DNA of 64,000 bases from a virus, in the IMG/VR virus record IMGVR_UViG_3300009514_000006, positions 61,615-125,614 of that record. One strand, 5' to 3'. The number at the start of each line of letters is the position of its first letter. The first letter of the stretch is position 1. A program made the position numbers and the translations under genes. This document shows positions 48,891 through 55,825 of this stretch, piece after piece. The notes beneath the pieces were generated by a model. It was not told the DNA's origin and did no database searches. It saw only the letters and a program-made list of their open reading frames with translations.

Positions 48891-49973
48891 CTATTTTCCG
48901 GTATACAGCTTGCCGCCGAACTTGAACTTACCGTTTATGATCTCAATTATAGAGGTATGATGCCTAGTTTTGTTACCGTCCTGCCAGTACTCAATGAGGG
49001 CAAAACCATGGTTCCACTGGGGGTTGGCTACATAAGTTTGCTGGTCTGTATCACTAAGATGACCAACACAGCTAGCAGAGTACGTCTCAGGGCCGCTGGG
49101 CCCGTACAGGACGTGGCTCTTTGTCTCTATGCGGTGGAAGTGCCCAAAGATTGTGTGGGACGTAGGACGAACGTCTAGGACCCTCTGAGCGAGATATTTA
49201 GGGGCCTGTCTCCAGTTTCCTAGCTTATCACCATGGGAAAACATAGTTTCCCCGATGTATAGCTTAGTCCTATAGGGATAGATCTTGATAGCTTTTGGAA
49301 TGTCAAGGAAATTATGAAGACTAAATGCTGGGTGGGAAAACAAAGCAGGATTAGCATCAATGAGCCGCTCTAGTCGGTACTCATGATTACCAGCAATCAT
49401 AGCTACATTCTTAGTGATGCTAAGGCACTCATTCCAGAAGGGAATAGCGCTTTGAGCTTCTTCCCAAATACGTCCACCATATGAGGTCATTCGTTTCTGG
49501 CTGTGCCCAAAAGATGACAGCCCATAAAAATCATAGGTGTCACCTAGCTGTAGGATCATGTCTGGTTTGGCGTCTTGAGCAAAGGCCATTAAAGCGGCAA
49601 GTGCCGCTTTGTCTTCAATGGGAAAGTGAATGTCAGGTATCACTAGTACCTTATTAGGTATCTTAGGGATATAAACAGTACCTTCTGGTTCAACGGTCTT
49701 TTCGGGAGTACATTCTTTAGGAATTCTGAGGCCCGGTCCTTCACAGGTGAACTGGCCTGCTGAACCTCTATCGCTGCCCATGACGTCAGCAAGTTGAGGG
49801 ATATCCTGTCCGTCTCTTCGTAGTCTTCGGAGGGCGGAACTCACAGCATTGTAAGTAACCCGTCTACCCATGAGGTCGCTGCATCGTTCCGCGATCTCTC
49901 CGGTGCTGTGACTGTTCTTAGCGATTTCAATAATATCGTCAAGAACGTCCGCCCAAGTAATGTTATCGGCCAT
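48891..49973 (-). CDS. Calcineurin-like metallophosphoesterase with N-terminal HTH
   Basis: A 360-residue protein. Residues about 5-55 look like a winged or helix-turn-helix segment (DDIIEIAKNSHSTGEIAERC, VTYNAVSSALRRLRRD). The phosphoesterase domain has 'VIPDIHFP' (Asp114, His116), 'GDTYDFYG', 'AGNHEYRLERL', 'FSHGDKLG' and 'GHFHRIE', the complete two-metal motif set. Similar phage proteins are annotated as DNA repair or nucleotidase-like enzymes. The N-terminal HTH suggests action on nucleic acid. GGAGATACT precedes the ATG. Confidence 0.85.
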   Translation of the reverse strand: MADNITWADVLDDIIEIAKNSHSTGEIAERCSDLMGRRVTYNAVSSALRRLRRDGQDIPQLADVMGSDRGSAGQFTCEGPGLRIPKECTPEKTVEPEGTVYIPKIPNKVLVIPDIHFPIEDKAALAALMAFAQDAKPDMILQLGDTYDFYGLSSFGHSQKRMTSYGGRIWEEAQSAIPFWNECLSITKNVAMIAGNHEYRLERLIDANPALFSHPAFSLHNFLDIPKAIKIYPYRTKLYIGETMFSHGDKLGNWRQAPKYLAQRVLDVRPTSHTIFGHFHRIETKSHVLYGPSGPETYSASCVGHLSDTDQQTYVANPQWNHGFALIEYWQDGNKTRHHTSIIEIINGKFKFGGKLYTGK

Positions 49974-50024
49974 AGTATCTCCTGGTAATTACTAGCTGAC
50001 GACGGCAGCTACGCCCACTCTAGC

Positions 50025-50038
50025 ACTAATCAGGCTAG
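50025..50038 (-). promoter_or_regulatory. 14-nt element shared with 51339-51352 (possible operator)
   Basis: CTAGCCTGATTAGT is present on the minus strand here and on the plus strand at 51339-51352, both times in a gap upstream of a gene. Here it also forms a small hairpin with CTAG at either end. The whole gap (49974-50102) holds two more inverted repeats (TAGCTG...CAGCTA; CCTGACA...TGTCAGG) and no gene. Confidence 0.5.
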
Positions 50039-50102
50039 AAATCCAGGATTAGAGTGATTTGACGCCTGACAGAAGTGTTGTCAGGAAAAAAGAGTCGTCG
50101 AG

Positions 50103-50363
50103 TTAGCTGTCTTGACGACGGGCGAGCTTTGTGAGGGCGGAGTATGCTTGAAGATAGTTCATTGTTTCGTCTAGGTCGGCTAGACGATCACTAATAGGTC
50201 CTAGCATGTCCCGAAGTTTGTTCTCCGCCTCGGCCAGGGATCTAACCCCCAAAACAGCAGTCGAGGTGCTTTGGAGAACTTTTTCTACAGACTTAATCAG
50301 TACTAGCGCGGAAGTAAGCTCCATCAGTATTTCATCTATTGTTTTTTTGTCATCGATATCCAT
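50103..50363 (-). CDS. Small helical protein (86 aa)
   Basis: An 86-residue helical protein (KTIDEILMELTSALVLIKSV, LRDMLGPISDRLADLDETMN) with heptad spacing. The ATG lies one base from the end of the upstream gene. No family is recognised. It may form a coiled coil. Confidence 0.5.
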   Translation of the reverse strand: MDIDDKKTIDEILMELTSALVLIKSVEKVLQSTSTAVLGVRSLAEAENKLRDMLGPISDRLADLDETMNYLQAYSALTKLARRQDS

Positions 50364-50726
50364 TCAGACCCCTTTCAAGTGCACCTTAGCATCATACCGC
50401 AGCGTGTGGGGAACAATTTTATTAACAGTAGACCACTCGCTCGGAGGAATGTCCCCCTCGTCAGTGATATCTATTATTCCTATCAAATAAGTTACTAAAC
50501 TAGTAGTTACTGATTTTGCATTCTCTTCTGTCTGGAAGAGAAAGACGGGGTACCCCGCTGGGACGATAATCTCAGGGGGGCCCGACATTGGTTGCCAAAA
50601 GGGGTCGAAAATGGAGTAACAGAATATTCTTGTCGTCTGGTCTGCTTCCTCACAGTACGAACATCTTGCAATATTGAACAAGACATAGGTTTGTCGGCTA
50701 CAGGTTGGACAACGCAGAAGACTCAT
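50364..50726 (-). CDS. N-terminal zinc-ribbon protein (120 aa)
   Basis: A 120-residue protein beginning with a zinc ribbon, 'CPTCSRQTYVLFNIARCSYC'. A C-terminal 90-residue domain follows (PEIIVPAGYPVFLFQTEENA, TEENAKSVTTSLVTYLIGII). The 55204-55578 gene product starts with the same kind of ribbon (CPTCGTSMKALFVSEYCPSC) and has a similar length, so the two may be distant relatives. Confidence 0.6.
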   Translation of the reverse strand: MSLLRCPTCSRQTYVLFNIARCSYCEEADQTTRIFCYSIFDPFWQPMSGPPEIIVPAGYPVFLFQTEENAKSVTTSLVTYLIGIIDITDEGDIPPSEWSTVNKIVPHTLRYDAKVHLKGV

Positions 50727-50729
50727 GTA

Positions 50730-51308
50730 TCACCAGCTTTCTTTAGCCCATTTCTCCTGCAGATCGGCTACATGAGCCATAGTAGCCTCATAGTCCGGGT
50801 GCTCGTGATGCTCAAAGGCAGGACCAAACATGATGTGTCCAGCCTCGTGAATCCAAGCAGAGTCTTTAATCAGGTTCCCACTAGGAGGTAATCCCACGAT
50901 CATCTGCTTGCTGTCCTGCCAGGCCAATCCCGATAGGGGGGCTTTTCCGTTCCGATATGCTTGGTGATAAAAAGGGAAGGTATCAAACTTGCAGGACACG
51001 CCGTTCAGGCCACCGTTTGTCCAGGGGTACCGAACGTAAAATTCTTCGGTTACGGCCTCTACTTCCGCTTTTGTTACCTTGTGTCCATTCTTGTAGACGC
51101 TAATTCCGTGTTTAGTAACAAATTTCTGCCGTGCAATTTTGATGTAAAGCCACCAAAACCGAGCGGTAACGGCAGCCCATACGCCCCACACAGTCCATAG
51201 TCCGATAGCCTGCTTCAATGCGGGCTTGCCCTTAAAGACGGCCAATAGGACCAATATTAGGGCTACACACAATATCCCAGAGTTGATAAGTAAGGTTGTT
51301 TTGTTCAT
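50730..51308 (-). CDS. Membrane-anchored HExxH metallopeptidase-like protein
   Basis: A 192-residue protein. Two N-terminal membrane helices (about residues 5-25 and 33-57) are followed by a soluble part with 'SAWIHEAGHIMFGPAFEHHE' (His154, Glu155, His158). The mid region has 'GLAWQDSKQMIVGLPPSGN'. This is the fourth HExxH protein in the window. No family name is certain. An AGGA ribosome site lies upstream. The divergent gap to 51415 contains a promoter and the shared 14-nt element. Confidence 0.65.
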   Translation of the reverse strand: MNKTTLLINSGILCVALILVLLAVFKGKPALKQAIGLWTVWGVWAAVTARFWWLYIKIARQKFVTKHGISVYKNGHKVTKAEVEAVTEEFYVRYPWTNGGLNGVSCKFDTFPFYHQAYRNGKAPLSGLAWQDSKQMIVGLPPSGNLIKDSAWIHEAGHIMFGPAFEHHEHPDYEATMAHVADLQEKWAKESW

Positions 51309-51333
51309 GCGTTATTCCTATGTGTTATTTTGT

Positions 51334-51362
51334 TTGCGCTAGCCTGATTAGTAAGGTATCTT
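51334..51362 (+). promoter_or_regulatory. Promoter of the fatty-acid-hydroxylase-like gene, with embedded operator-like word
   Basis: TTGCGC (51334-51339), a 17-bp spacer and TATCTT (51357-51362). The spacer contains the 14-nt element CTAGCCTGATTAGT that recurs at 50025-50038. Predicted start near 51369. Confidence 0.6.
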
Positions 51363-51414
51363 AAATACACATAAAGAATTTCAAGCATAAATTTACATAC
51401 AACGAGGACTTAAA

Positions 51415-51954
51415 TTGATTTATCTGCTACTAGCAATTATAGGCAGTTATATCTTCTCACAGGCAGCAGGATATGCAGTCCATAAAATGCTACATAACCC
51501 TTTAGCAGGTAGGTTGTTTAATTCCCATGAAACCCATCACGACGTATTATATCCTCCTGATAATTTCTTGTCTATTAAATACAGATCAGTCTCTTGGCGT
51601 GACAATCCTGTCTTCTACTATGGGCCCACAGCTATAGTATATGTGTTTGCCTCTTTCTTGATCTGGCCCTGGTATATCGCTGTAACCGCTACAATAACCT
51701 TAATATGTGTTGCTTGGGCAAATGACTGGTTGCACGAGAAACTACATATCGAAAACCACTGGCTAGAGAAGTATGACTGGTTTCTGCGGCTACGACACCT
51801 GCATTACCTGCATCACGTAGACAAAGAGACAAATCTAGGTATATTTTCTTTTTTCCCGGACAAGGCCACTGGAACGTATACGAAGGCTGAGGCTATGCCT
51901 CTCCAATTGGAGACCAGTCGCACTCGGGAGCGTCGAGCCAAGTATTCTCAATGA
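51415..51954 (+). CDS. Fatty acid hydroxylase/sterol desaturase-superfamily membrane protein
   Basis: A 179-residue protein from a TTG start with a GAGGA ribosome site. It has the His-box pattern of the fatty acid hydroxylase superfamily: 'HKMLH' (His23, His27), 'HETHH' (His38, His41, His42), 'HEKLH' (His107, His111) and 'RHLHYLHH' (His128-134). Membrane helices lie at about residues 2-20 and 70-105. These His residues hold a di-iron centre that oxidises lipids or carotenoids. A phage copy could alter host membrane lipids. It is on the plus strand, opposite nearly all neighbours, as a separately acquired 'moron' would be. Confidence 0.8.
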   Translation: MIYLLLAIIGSYIFSQAAGYAVHKMLHNPLAGRLFNSHETHHDVLYPPDNFLSIKYRSVSWRDNPVFYYGPTAIVYVFASFLIWPWYIAVTATITLICVAWANDWLHEKLHIENHWLEKYDWFLRLRHLHYLHHVDKETNLGIFSFFPDKATGTYTKAEAMPLQLETSRTRERRAKYSQ

Positions 51955-52147
51955 ACCTCTGCACGTCTTCCTCTGTGCAGACAGACTTAGCAAAGACGAT
52001 ACCCCAGGTGAGCAGTGTCTCTGCTACCCGAGATATCTGCTCCCCGTCCATGACTAGGGTGCTATCTTTTAGGGATTGTAGGATTGAGATCAGGGAGTCA
52101 ATGGAATCGATCTCATCTTCGTCTTTATCGTCAATGACTTCAATCAT
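51893..52147 (-). CDS. Acidic small protein (84 aa)
   Basis: An 84-residue acidic protein (VIDDKDEDEIDSIDSLISIL). Its C-terminal end overlaps the hydroxylase-like gene tail to tail by 62 bp. Helical in the middle (VAETLLTWGIVFAKSVCTEE). No domain is seen. Codon pattern and spacing agree with the minus-strand operon. Confidence 0.45.
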   Translation of the reverse strand: MIEVIDDKDEDEIDSIDSLISILQSLKDSTLVMDGEQISRVAETLLTWGIVFAKSVCTEEDVQRFIENTWLDAPECDWSPIGEA

Positions 52148-52182
52148 TTAACGATGATCCCCTAATTAGGGGCTTGTGTCAA

Positions 52183-52461
52183 CTAATTTGAGGGGTCGCT
52201 TTTAGCGCCCATAATACCAAGCTTGACACTGCCAGCGTCTTCCTCTGGTCGCTGATCATTGATTCTTTGGAACTCTTTTACCGAGGCTATGAACAGGTCA
52301 AAGTCCAGCTCTGTGTGCCGCACCAAGAATTCCAGGACCACAGCAGTAGCAGTGTGGATGACCGCTAGCTTCTCGTTTTTGAAGCAGGTACCGATTTTAT
52401 CGGCTAGGTCAAAGGCTTCTCGTAGGATTTCCATGTCTTTGTCGCTTAGTGTGTCACTCAT
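52183..52461 (-). CDS. Small helical protein (92 aa)
   Basis: A 92-residue protein of three helices (KDMEILREAFDLADKIGTCF, AVIHTATAVVLEFLVRHTEL). The fold resembles four-helix-type small regulatory proteins, but no family is assigned. The start follows the 52464 gene stop by 2 bp. Confidence 0.5.
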   Translation of the reverse strand: MSDTLSDKDMEILREAFDLADKIGTCFKNEKLAVIHTATAVVLEFLVRHTELDFDLFIASVKEFQRINDQRPEEDAGSVKLGIMGAKSDPSN

Positions 52462-52463
52462 GT

Positions 52464-52682
52464 CTAATTGATCTCCTCATTCTTTTTAGATCCAGGGGGC
52501 CATTCTTCGCCAGTTAGTTGTTTGTAAATCCTCATTGATTCATCAAGGAATTCATCTGGGGTCCAGTCATGGTCGTACAGCCATTGATCGAATAGCTTCT
52601 TTTGAAGGGCAAACTGCCCCTTATTCTCTGCTGCTATCTGAAATAGCTTGGTTTGGCATTCTCTAAATGATGCTCGGATCAT
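52464..52682 (-). CDS. Small protein (72 aa)
   Basis: A 72-residue helical protein with 'QTKLFQIAAENKGQFALQKK' and 'YKQLTGEEWPPGSKK'. The ATG overlaps the TGA of the next upstream gene (ATGA). Function unknown. Confidence 0.5.
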   Translation of the reverse strand: MIRASFRECQTKLFQIAAENKGQFALQKKLFDQWLYDHDWTPDEFLDESMRIYKQLTGEEWPPGSKKNEEIN

Positions 52683-52903
52683 GCCCTCATCCTTATGATG
52701 AAGGTGAGAGGCCAGAGTACCCCATGCAGCACTGCTGTAACCATATATACGAGAGCAAGCTGGAACAACAGGATGACTCTAGTAACTCGATCATCGATTT
52801 CTTCAGTAAGAAAGGCTTCTTCTGATGAAGCGATGTCTATGAGGTGTAGGCACGTCATAACAGTGCCTATCCCCAGGTACACAATGAGATAGATGTTAAG
52901 CAT
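52679..52903 (-). CDS. Small membrane protein (74 aa)
   Basis: A 74-residue protein with two membrane helices, about residues 2-22 and 43-68, and a short acidic loop between (SSEEAFLTEEIDDRVTR). Tightly packed in the operon. It could be an envelope-modifying or exclusion protein; the sequence gives no further hint. Confidence 0.55.
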   Translation of the reverse strand: MLNIYLIVYLGIGTVMTCLHLIDIASSEEAFLTEEIDDRVTRVILLFQLALVYMVTAVLHGVLWPLTFIIRMRA

Positions 52904-53147
52904 TTTTCCTCTTGGTAGACCGTCTGTTCATTTCCTTCTTTATCATTCTGAAATCATTATTGAATTTCCAACCTTCATTGTAGTAAGTTCGCCAAACATA
53001 ACCTCCTCTTTTTACGAGGGGATTATTGCATTGCTCCACAGCGTGTTCCTTTCCCTCATAAGAAACTTCTGCTAGCTTAGCTAGGTAGGCGTCCGAACAG
53101 AGTCGTAGAAATATCATTCGGAACCAATCTTTAACTCTATGATACAT
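52896..53147 (-). CDS. Basic small protein (83 aa)
   Basis: An 83-residue basic protein (YEGKEHAVEQCNNPLVKRGG, KEMNRRSTKRKNA). Tyr- and Trp-rich middle (YVWRTYYNEGWKFNNDFRM). It overlaps the following membrane-protein start by 8 bp. No homologue is recognised. Confidence 0.5.
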   Translation of the reverse strand: MYHRVKDWFRMIFLRLCSDAYLAKLAEVSYEGKEHAVEQCNNPLVKRGGYVWRTYYNEGWKFNNDFRMIKKEMNRRSTKRKNA

Positions 53148-53362
53148 TATTTAGTGTTCTTAAGGTTCTTTAGGCAGGATAGGAATATTTGGTTCGTTAC
53201 ATCCACGGCCTGGTCGATTAGACTTTCTGTGTTAGTAACAAACTGTTGTTTGCTGCTTTCTGAATAGTTATCTAGCTGATTATCTTTAAGTTCCCACAGT
53301 ATGTTCTCTATGTTCCTGTGGGCTTTCTTAGCCTTCTCTTTTAGGTCGTATATGTCACTCAT
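53147..53362 (-). CDS. Small helical protein (71 aa)
   Basis: A 71-residue coiled-coil-type protein (KEKAKKAHRNIENILWELKD, NTESLIDQAVDVTNQIF). It is coupled to both neighbours through overlaps (TAATG at 53147, 8 bp at 53355). Function unknown. Confidence 0.5.
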   Translation of the reverse strand: MSDIYDLKEKAKKAHRNIENILWELKDNQLDNYSESSKQQFVTNTESLIDQAVDVTNQIFLSCLKNLKNTK

Positions 53363-53543
53363 TGGGTTTAATGCCTCTTTCGTGCTTCATCAACCATTGA
53401 AGTGCTTCTAGATGTGCTCTACTAGTTTCTATCTGGTCCAACAGGGCGGCTTCTATTTCTTCTATTCGCTTTTGTTGCTTCTTAATTTTCTCTTCTAGCT
53501 CAAACATTCTGGCCGATAGAATGTTTGCGGTTAAGTTGTCCAT
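53355..53543 (-). CDS. Small coiled-coil protein (62 aa)
   Basis: A 62-residue protein with a strong coiled coil (ARMFELEEKIKKQQKRIEEI). No other feature. The 53147 and 53355 proteins could form a hetero-coil, but this is only suggested by adjacency. Confidence 0.5.
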   Translation of the reverse strand: MDNLTANILSARMFELEEKIKKQQKRIEEIEAALLDQIETSRAHLEALQWLMKHERGIKPNE

Positions 53544-53547
53544 ATGG

Positions 53548-53985
53548 TTAACCTTTTATTTGTGCCAACTCCACGCCAGCGGCGGCAAAGAACGCCTCGA
53601 CCTTTTCGGTGCTCCTGCTAGCATAGTATTCTTCATAGAAGACTGATTTGACACCAGAATTTACGATACGCTTAGCACAATCATAGCACGGAATTACCGT
53701 CACGAACAGGAGACAATTTTCAGCCCGGACACCTGCATAGTCGAGAGCGTTGGACTCTGCATGTAGAGTACGAACACAGGAGTCTCGCCCGTCCATGTTC
53801 ACCAGCTCGTGCCCAGCTTCATCACAATGAGGCAATCCTCTAGGGGAGCCATTATATCCCGTAGCCACTACTCGCCTGTTTTTGTCAACGAGCACAGCCC
53901 CTACCTTTTTTCGGTCACAAGTAGCCCGGGTGGCTACTAGCCTAGCCATGTACATGAAGTATTCGCCCCAGTCTAATCTAATCAT
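53548..53985 (-). CDS. dCMP deaminase
   Basis: A 145-residue enzyme. The zinc motifs are 'TLHAESNALDYA' (His75, Glu77) and 'VIPCYDCAKRIV' (Cys100, Cys103); 'GYNGSPRGLPHCDE' is the family's substrate and zinc loop. It turns dCMP into dUMP, feeding dTMP synthesis during phage replication. Length is normal for phage and bacterial dCMP deaminases. The ATG overlaps the upstream stop by 4 bp. Confidence 0.92.
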   Translation of the reverse strand: MIRLDWGEYFMYMARLVATRATCDRKKVGAVLVDKNRRVVATGYNGSPRGLPHCDEAGHELVNMDGRDSCVRTLHAESNALDYAGVRAENCLLFVTVIPCYDCAKRIVNSGVKSVFYEEYYASRSTEKVEAFFAAAGVELAQIKG

Positions 53986-54206
53986 TTCTTAGTGCCTCCT
54001 TTATCGGGCTCACTATAACGACCAAGATCAAGCACAGCCCAGTTAAGCCCGGTTTCGGCCTTCTTGAGATCGTCTATGAGAACATGCTCATACCCACTCA
54101 GGGAGAAGGGATCTCTTTGCTCTAGCTCATCAAGCTTACACAAGAAAGCGGTTAATGTAGCTTGTACGCCTTTTGCTTTCTTCCTTATTCGTTCTATTCG
54201 GCTCAT
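53982..54206 (-). CDS. Small helical protein (74 aa)
   Basis: A 74-residue protein, basic at the N-terminus (MSRIERIRKKAKGVQATLTA) and helical thereafter (KLDELEQRDPFSLSGYEHVL). It is coupled to dCMP deaminase by a 4-bp overlap. No family is recognised. Confidence 0.5.
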   Translation of the reverse strand: MSRIERIRKKAKGVQATLTAFLCKLDELEQRDPFSLSGYEHVLIDDLKKAETGLNWAVLDLGRYSEPDKGGTKK

Positions 54207-54267
54207 GAAACCACCATATCAACCTTTCTATTGCTTTGGCAAGAGTATTGTGAACATTGTGCGCCTA

Positions 54268-54295
54268 TTGACACGCCTGAAATTGGATCTAAATT
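54268..54295 (+). promoter_or_regulatory. Promoter of the small heat shock gene
   Basis: TTGACA (54268-54273), a 16-bp spacer and TAAATT (54290-54295). The transcript would start near 54302, immediately before a strong AAGGAGG ribosome site (54304-54310). Confidence 0.6.
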
Positions 54296-54317
54296 GTAAG
54301 CTAAAGGAGGTAAATTT

Positions 54318-54656
54318 ATGTATATCACAACTACGGATTCGTTTAACCTTATTGATGCTCTTTGGGAGCCCTATTATAAGAAGTCTAACCCACCGAGCAA
54401 TGTACAAGAGACAGATGACTCTTTTATCTTTTCTATGGATATCCCAGGTGTAAAGAAAGAGCTAGTTGATGTCACATGCAGTTCGGGAGCCCTAGTAGTG
54501 TCAGGCACCAGAAACAATAAAGCATTCTCTAGGTCGGTAAGGTTACCTAAAAACGTAGACTTAATCGCAGCGGCAGCATCCATGGAAGATGGAGTTTTAA
54601 CCGTTACCTTACCCAAAAAGCAAGAGTCTTTACCGAGAAAGATCTTAATAAAATAG
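54318..54656 (+). CDS. Small heat shock protein (HSP20/alpha-crystallin family)
   Basis: A 112-residue protein. Residues about 28-112 form an alpha-crystallin domain: 'FIFSMDIPGVKKELVDVTCS', 'GALVVSGTRN', 'SRSVRLPKNVDL' and 'EDGVLTVTLPKKQESLPRKI', with the usual G-V-L-T-V-x-L-P motif. It would hold unfolding proteins, here perhaps virion subunits. It stands alone on the plus strand with a strong ribosome site. Small HSPs are known in cyanophages and a few other large phages. Confidence 0.9.
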   Translation: MYITTTDSFNLIDALWEPYYKKSNPPSNVQETDDSFIFSMDIPGVKKELVDVTCSSGALVVSGTRNNKAFSRSVRLPKNVDLIAAAASMEDGVLTVTLPKKQESLPRKILIK

Positions 54657-54666
54657 GCCCTAAGTC

Positions 54667-54719
54667 TTGAAACCTATCGGGCATTTATGCTACGTTAAAG
54701 AATGCCCGATAGGTTTCAA
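54667..54719 (+). repeat. Perfect 19-bp inverted repeat covering the next start codon
   Basis: TTGAAACCTATCGGGCATT (54667-54685) and its exact complement (54701-54719) flank a 15-nt loop. The right arm contains the ATG at 54702. No T-tract follows on either strand, so a simple terminator is unlikely. Confidence 0.9.
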
Positions 54720-54950
54720 AATCAAAAATGGTATGTGAAGCTATATCGACTTCGTTGGCGTCTGCTTATACCCTACTGGTTCCTAGTAGTCTGGTGGGAT
54801 AACCTAATAGGAAAGAACCGTCTTAAAACCAAGCTCTTATGGAGAGTGGCTAAGTCAGTGGCAGACAGCAAGATGAAGTATTGGTATACGCAGGAAGAGG
54901 TATTTGGGAAGATAAAGAAGGAGATAGAGAAGCGCTATAAAGGCAGTTAG
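54702..54950 (+). CDS. Basic membrane-associated protein (82 aa)
   Basis: An 82-residue basic protein with an aromatic, partly hydrophobic segment (LLIPYWFLVVWWDNLIG, about residues 21-37) and a charged C-terminus (EVFGKIKKEIEKRYKGS). Its start codon lies in the right arm of a 19-bp hairpin, so translation from a long mRNA is probably blocked. It overlaps the end of the minus-strand gene 54947 by 4 bp, tail to tail. Confidence 0.5.
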   Translation: MPDRFQNQKWYVKLYRLRWRLLIPYWFLVVWWDNLIGKNRLKTKLLWRVAKSVADSKMKYWYTQEEVFGKIKKEIEKRYKGS

Positions 54951-55207
54951 CGAAGTGGTCGCATGCCTTTAGCTTTCTCCTTCAATTCTTCTGTAAGAGC
55001 GCTTACCTTATGGTTAACAATTTTTAGCCTCTTAATATCTTCCAGAAGGTCTTCCTTTTCCATGGTCAATACACGATTGACTGCGGACGCCCACCGTAGG
55101 TCTTCTGTTAGCTCTCTATTCTCTTTGCGCAACCTATCTAGCTCCTCGTGGAGGCGTTGGTTGCTCGCAAGAAGAGGATCTTCTTCAGCGTACTTTTCAC
55201 AGCTCAT
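54947..55207 (-). CDS. Coiled-coil protein (86 aa)
   Basis: An 86-residue coiled-coil protein (NQRLHEELDRLRKENRELTE, MEKEDLLEDIKRLKIVNHKV). Heptad-like Leu/Ile spacing runs through most of the length. No other motif. The ATG overlaps the upstream TGA (ATGA). Confidence 0.6.
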   Translation of the reverse strand: MSCEKYAEEDPLLASNQRLHEELDRLRKENRELTEDLRWASAVNRVLTMEKEDLLEDIKRLKIVNHKVSALTEELKEKAKGMRPLR

Positions 55208-55578
55208 GGATAGTTCCTTTCATGAATTTGCAGTGGCCAATGTGTTAGAACGTAATCAATACCATAGACATCTAAATCTTTAGCGTGGTCCTCAAAAGTA
55301 ACATACCGGTCCCAGGTCTCATAAGGCCCCATTTCGTCTTCTGTCCAGACCTCTAGGATGATGTCAAGACTTTTAGACATGAAGGTGGCTTGGCCCAGAT
55401 TATGGTATACTCTAGCGGGAGCCGATCCTCCGGCCATCAAGTTTTTTCTTACCTTGTGATCCACTACTGCCCAGTATTTTCGTACTTCGGACGGGGCCCC
55501 AGCCGCATCACACGAGGGGCAGTACTCGGACACAAATAGCGCTTTCATACTAGTACCACAGGTGGGGCATTTACTCAT
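55204..55578 (-). CDS. Zinc-ribbon protein (124 aa)
   Basis: A 124-residue protein beginning 'MSKCPTCGTSMKALFVSEYC' and 'PSCDAAG', a zinc ribbon like that of the 50364-50726 protein. The remaining domain contains 'LMAGGSAPARVYHNLGQAT' and 'TFEDHAKDLDVYGIDYVLTH'. The start overlaps the upstream gene by 8 bp. Function unknown. Confidence 0.6.
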   Translation of the reverse strand: MSKCPTCGTSMKALFVSEYCPSCDAAGAPSEVRKYWAVVDHKVRKNLMAGGSAPARVYHNLGQATFMSKSLDIILEVWTEDEMGPYETWDRYVTFEDHAKDLDVYGIDYVLTHWPLQIHERNYP

Positions 55579-55813
55579 AGCCGCCTAGCTCCTTCCACCA
55601 ACGGATGAATTCCTCTACGCCAGTAACAGTAAGGGCTATTCCTTCACTCTCTTTCCATCGTTTGTTTGTTTCAAAGTAGTCGTATACCCTCACCAAAGCT
55701 ACATAATCGTCTTGGTAGTAGGGAACAACTGTTGTTTTCCACAGAGTGTCAAAACAAGTTTCGCCCAAATCGATCAACTCTTCGCCTTCTTCTAGCTCTC
55801 CATTAGGTAACAT
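55571..55813 (-). CDS. Small protein (80 aa)
   Basis: An 80-residue acidic protein (MLPNGELEEGEELIDLGETC) with a C-terminal helical part (VTGVEEFIRWWKELGGYE). Nothing further can be read from it. Confidence 0.5.
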   Translation of the reverse strand: MLPNGELEEGEELIDLGETCFDTLWKTTVVPYYQDDYVALVRVYDYFETNKRWKESEGIALTVTGVEEFIRWWKELGGYE

Positions 55814-55825
55814 AAGTACTCCATT

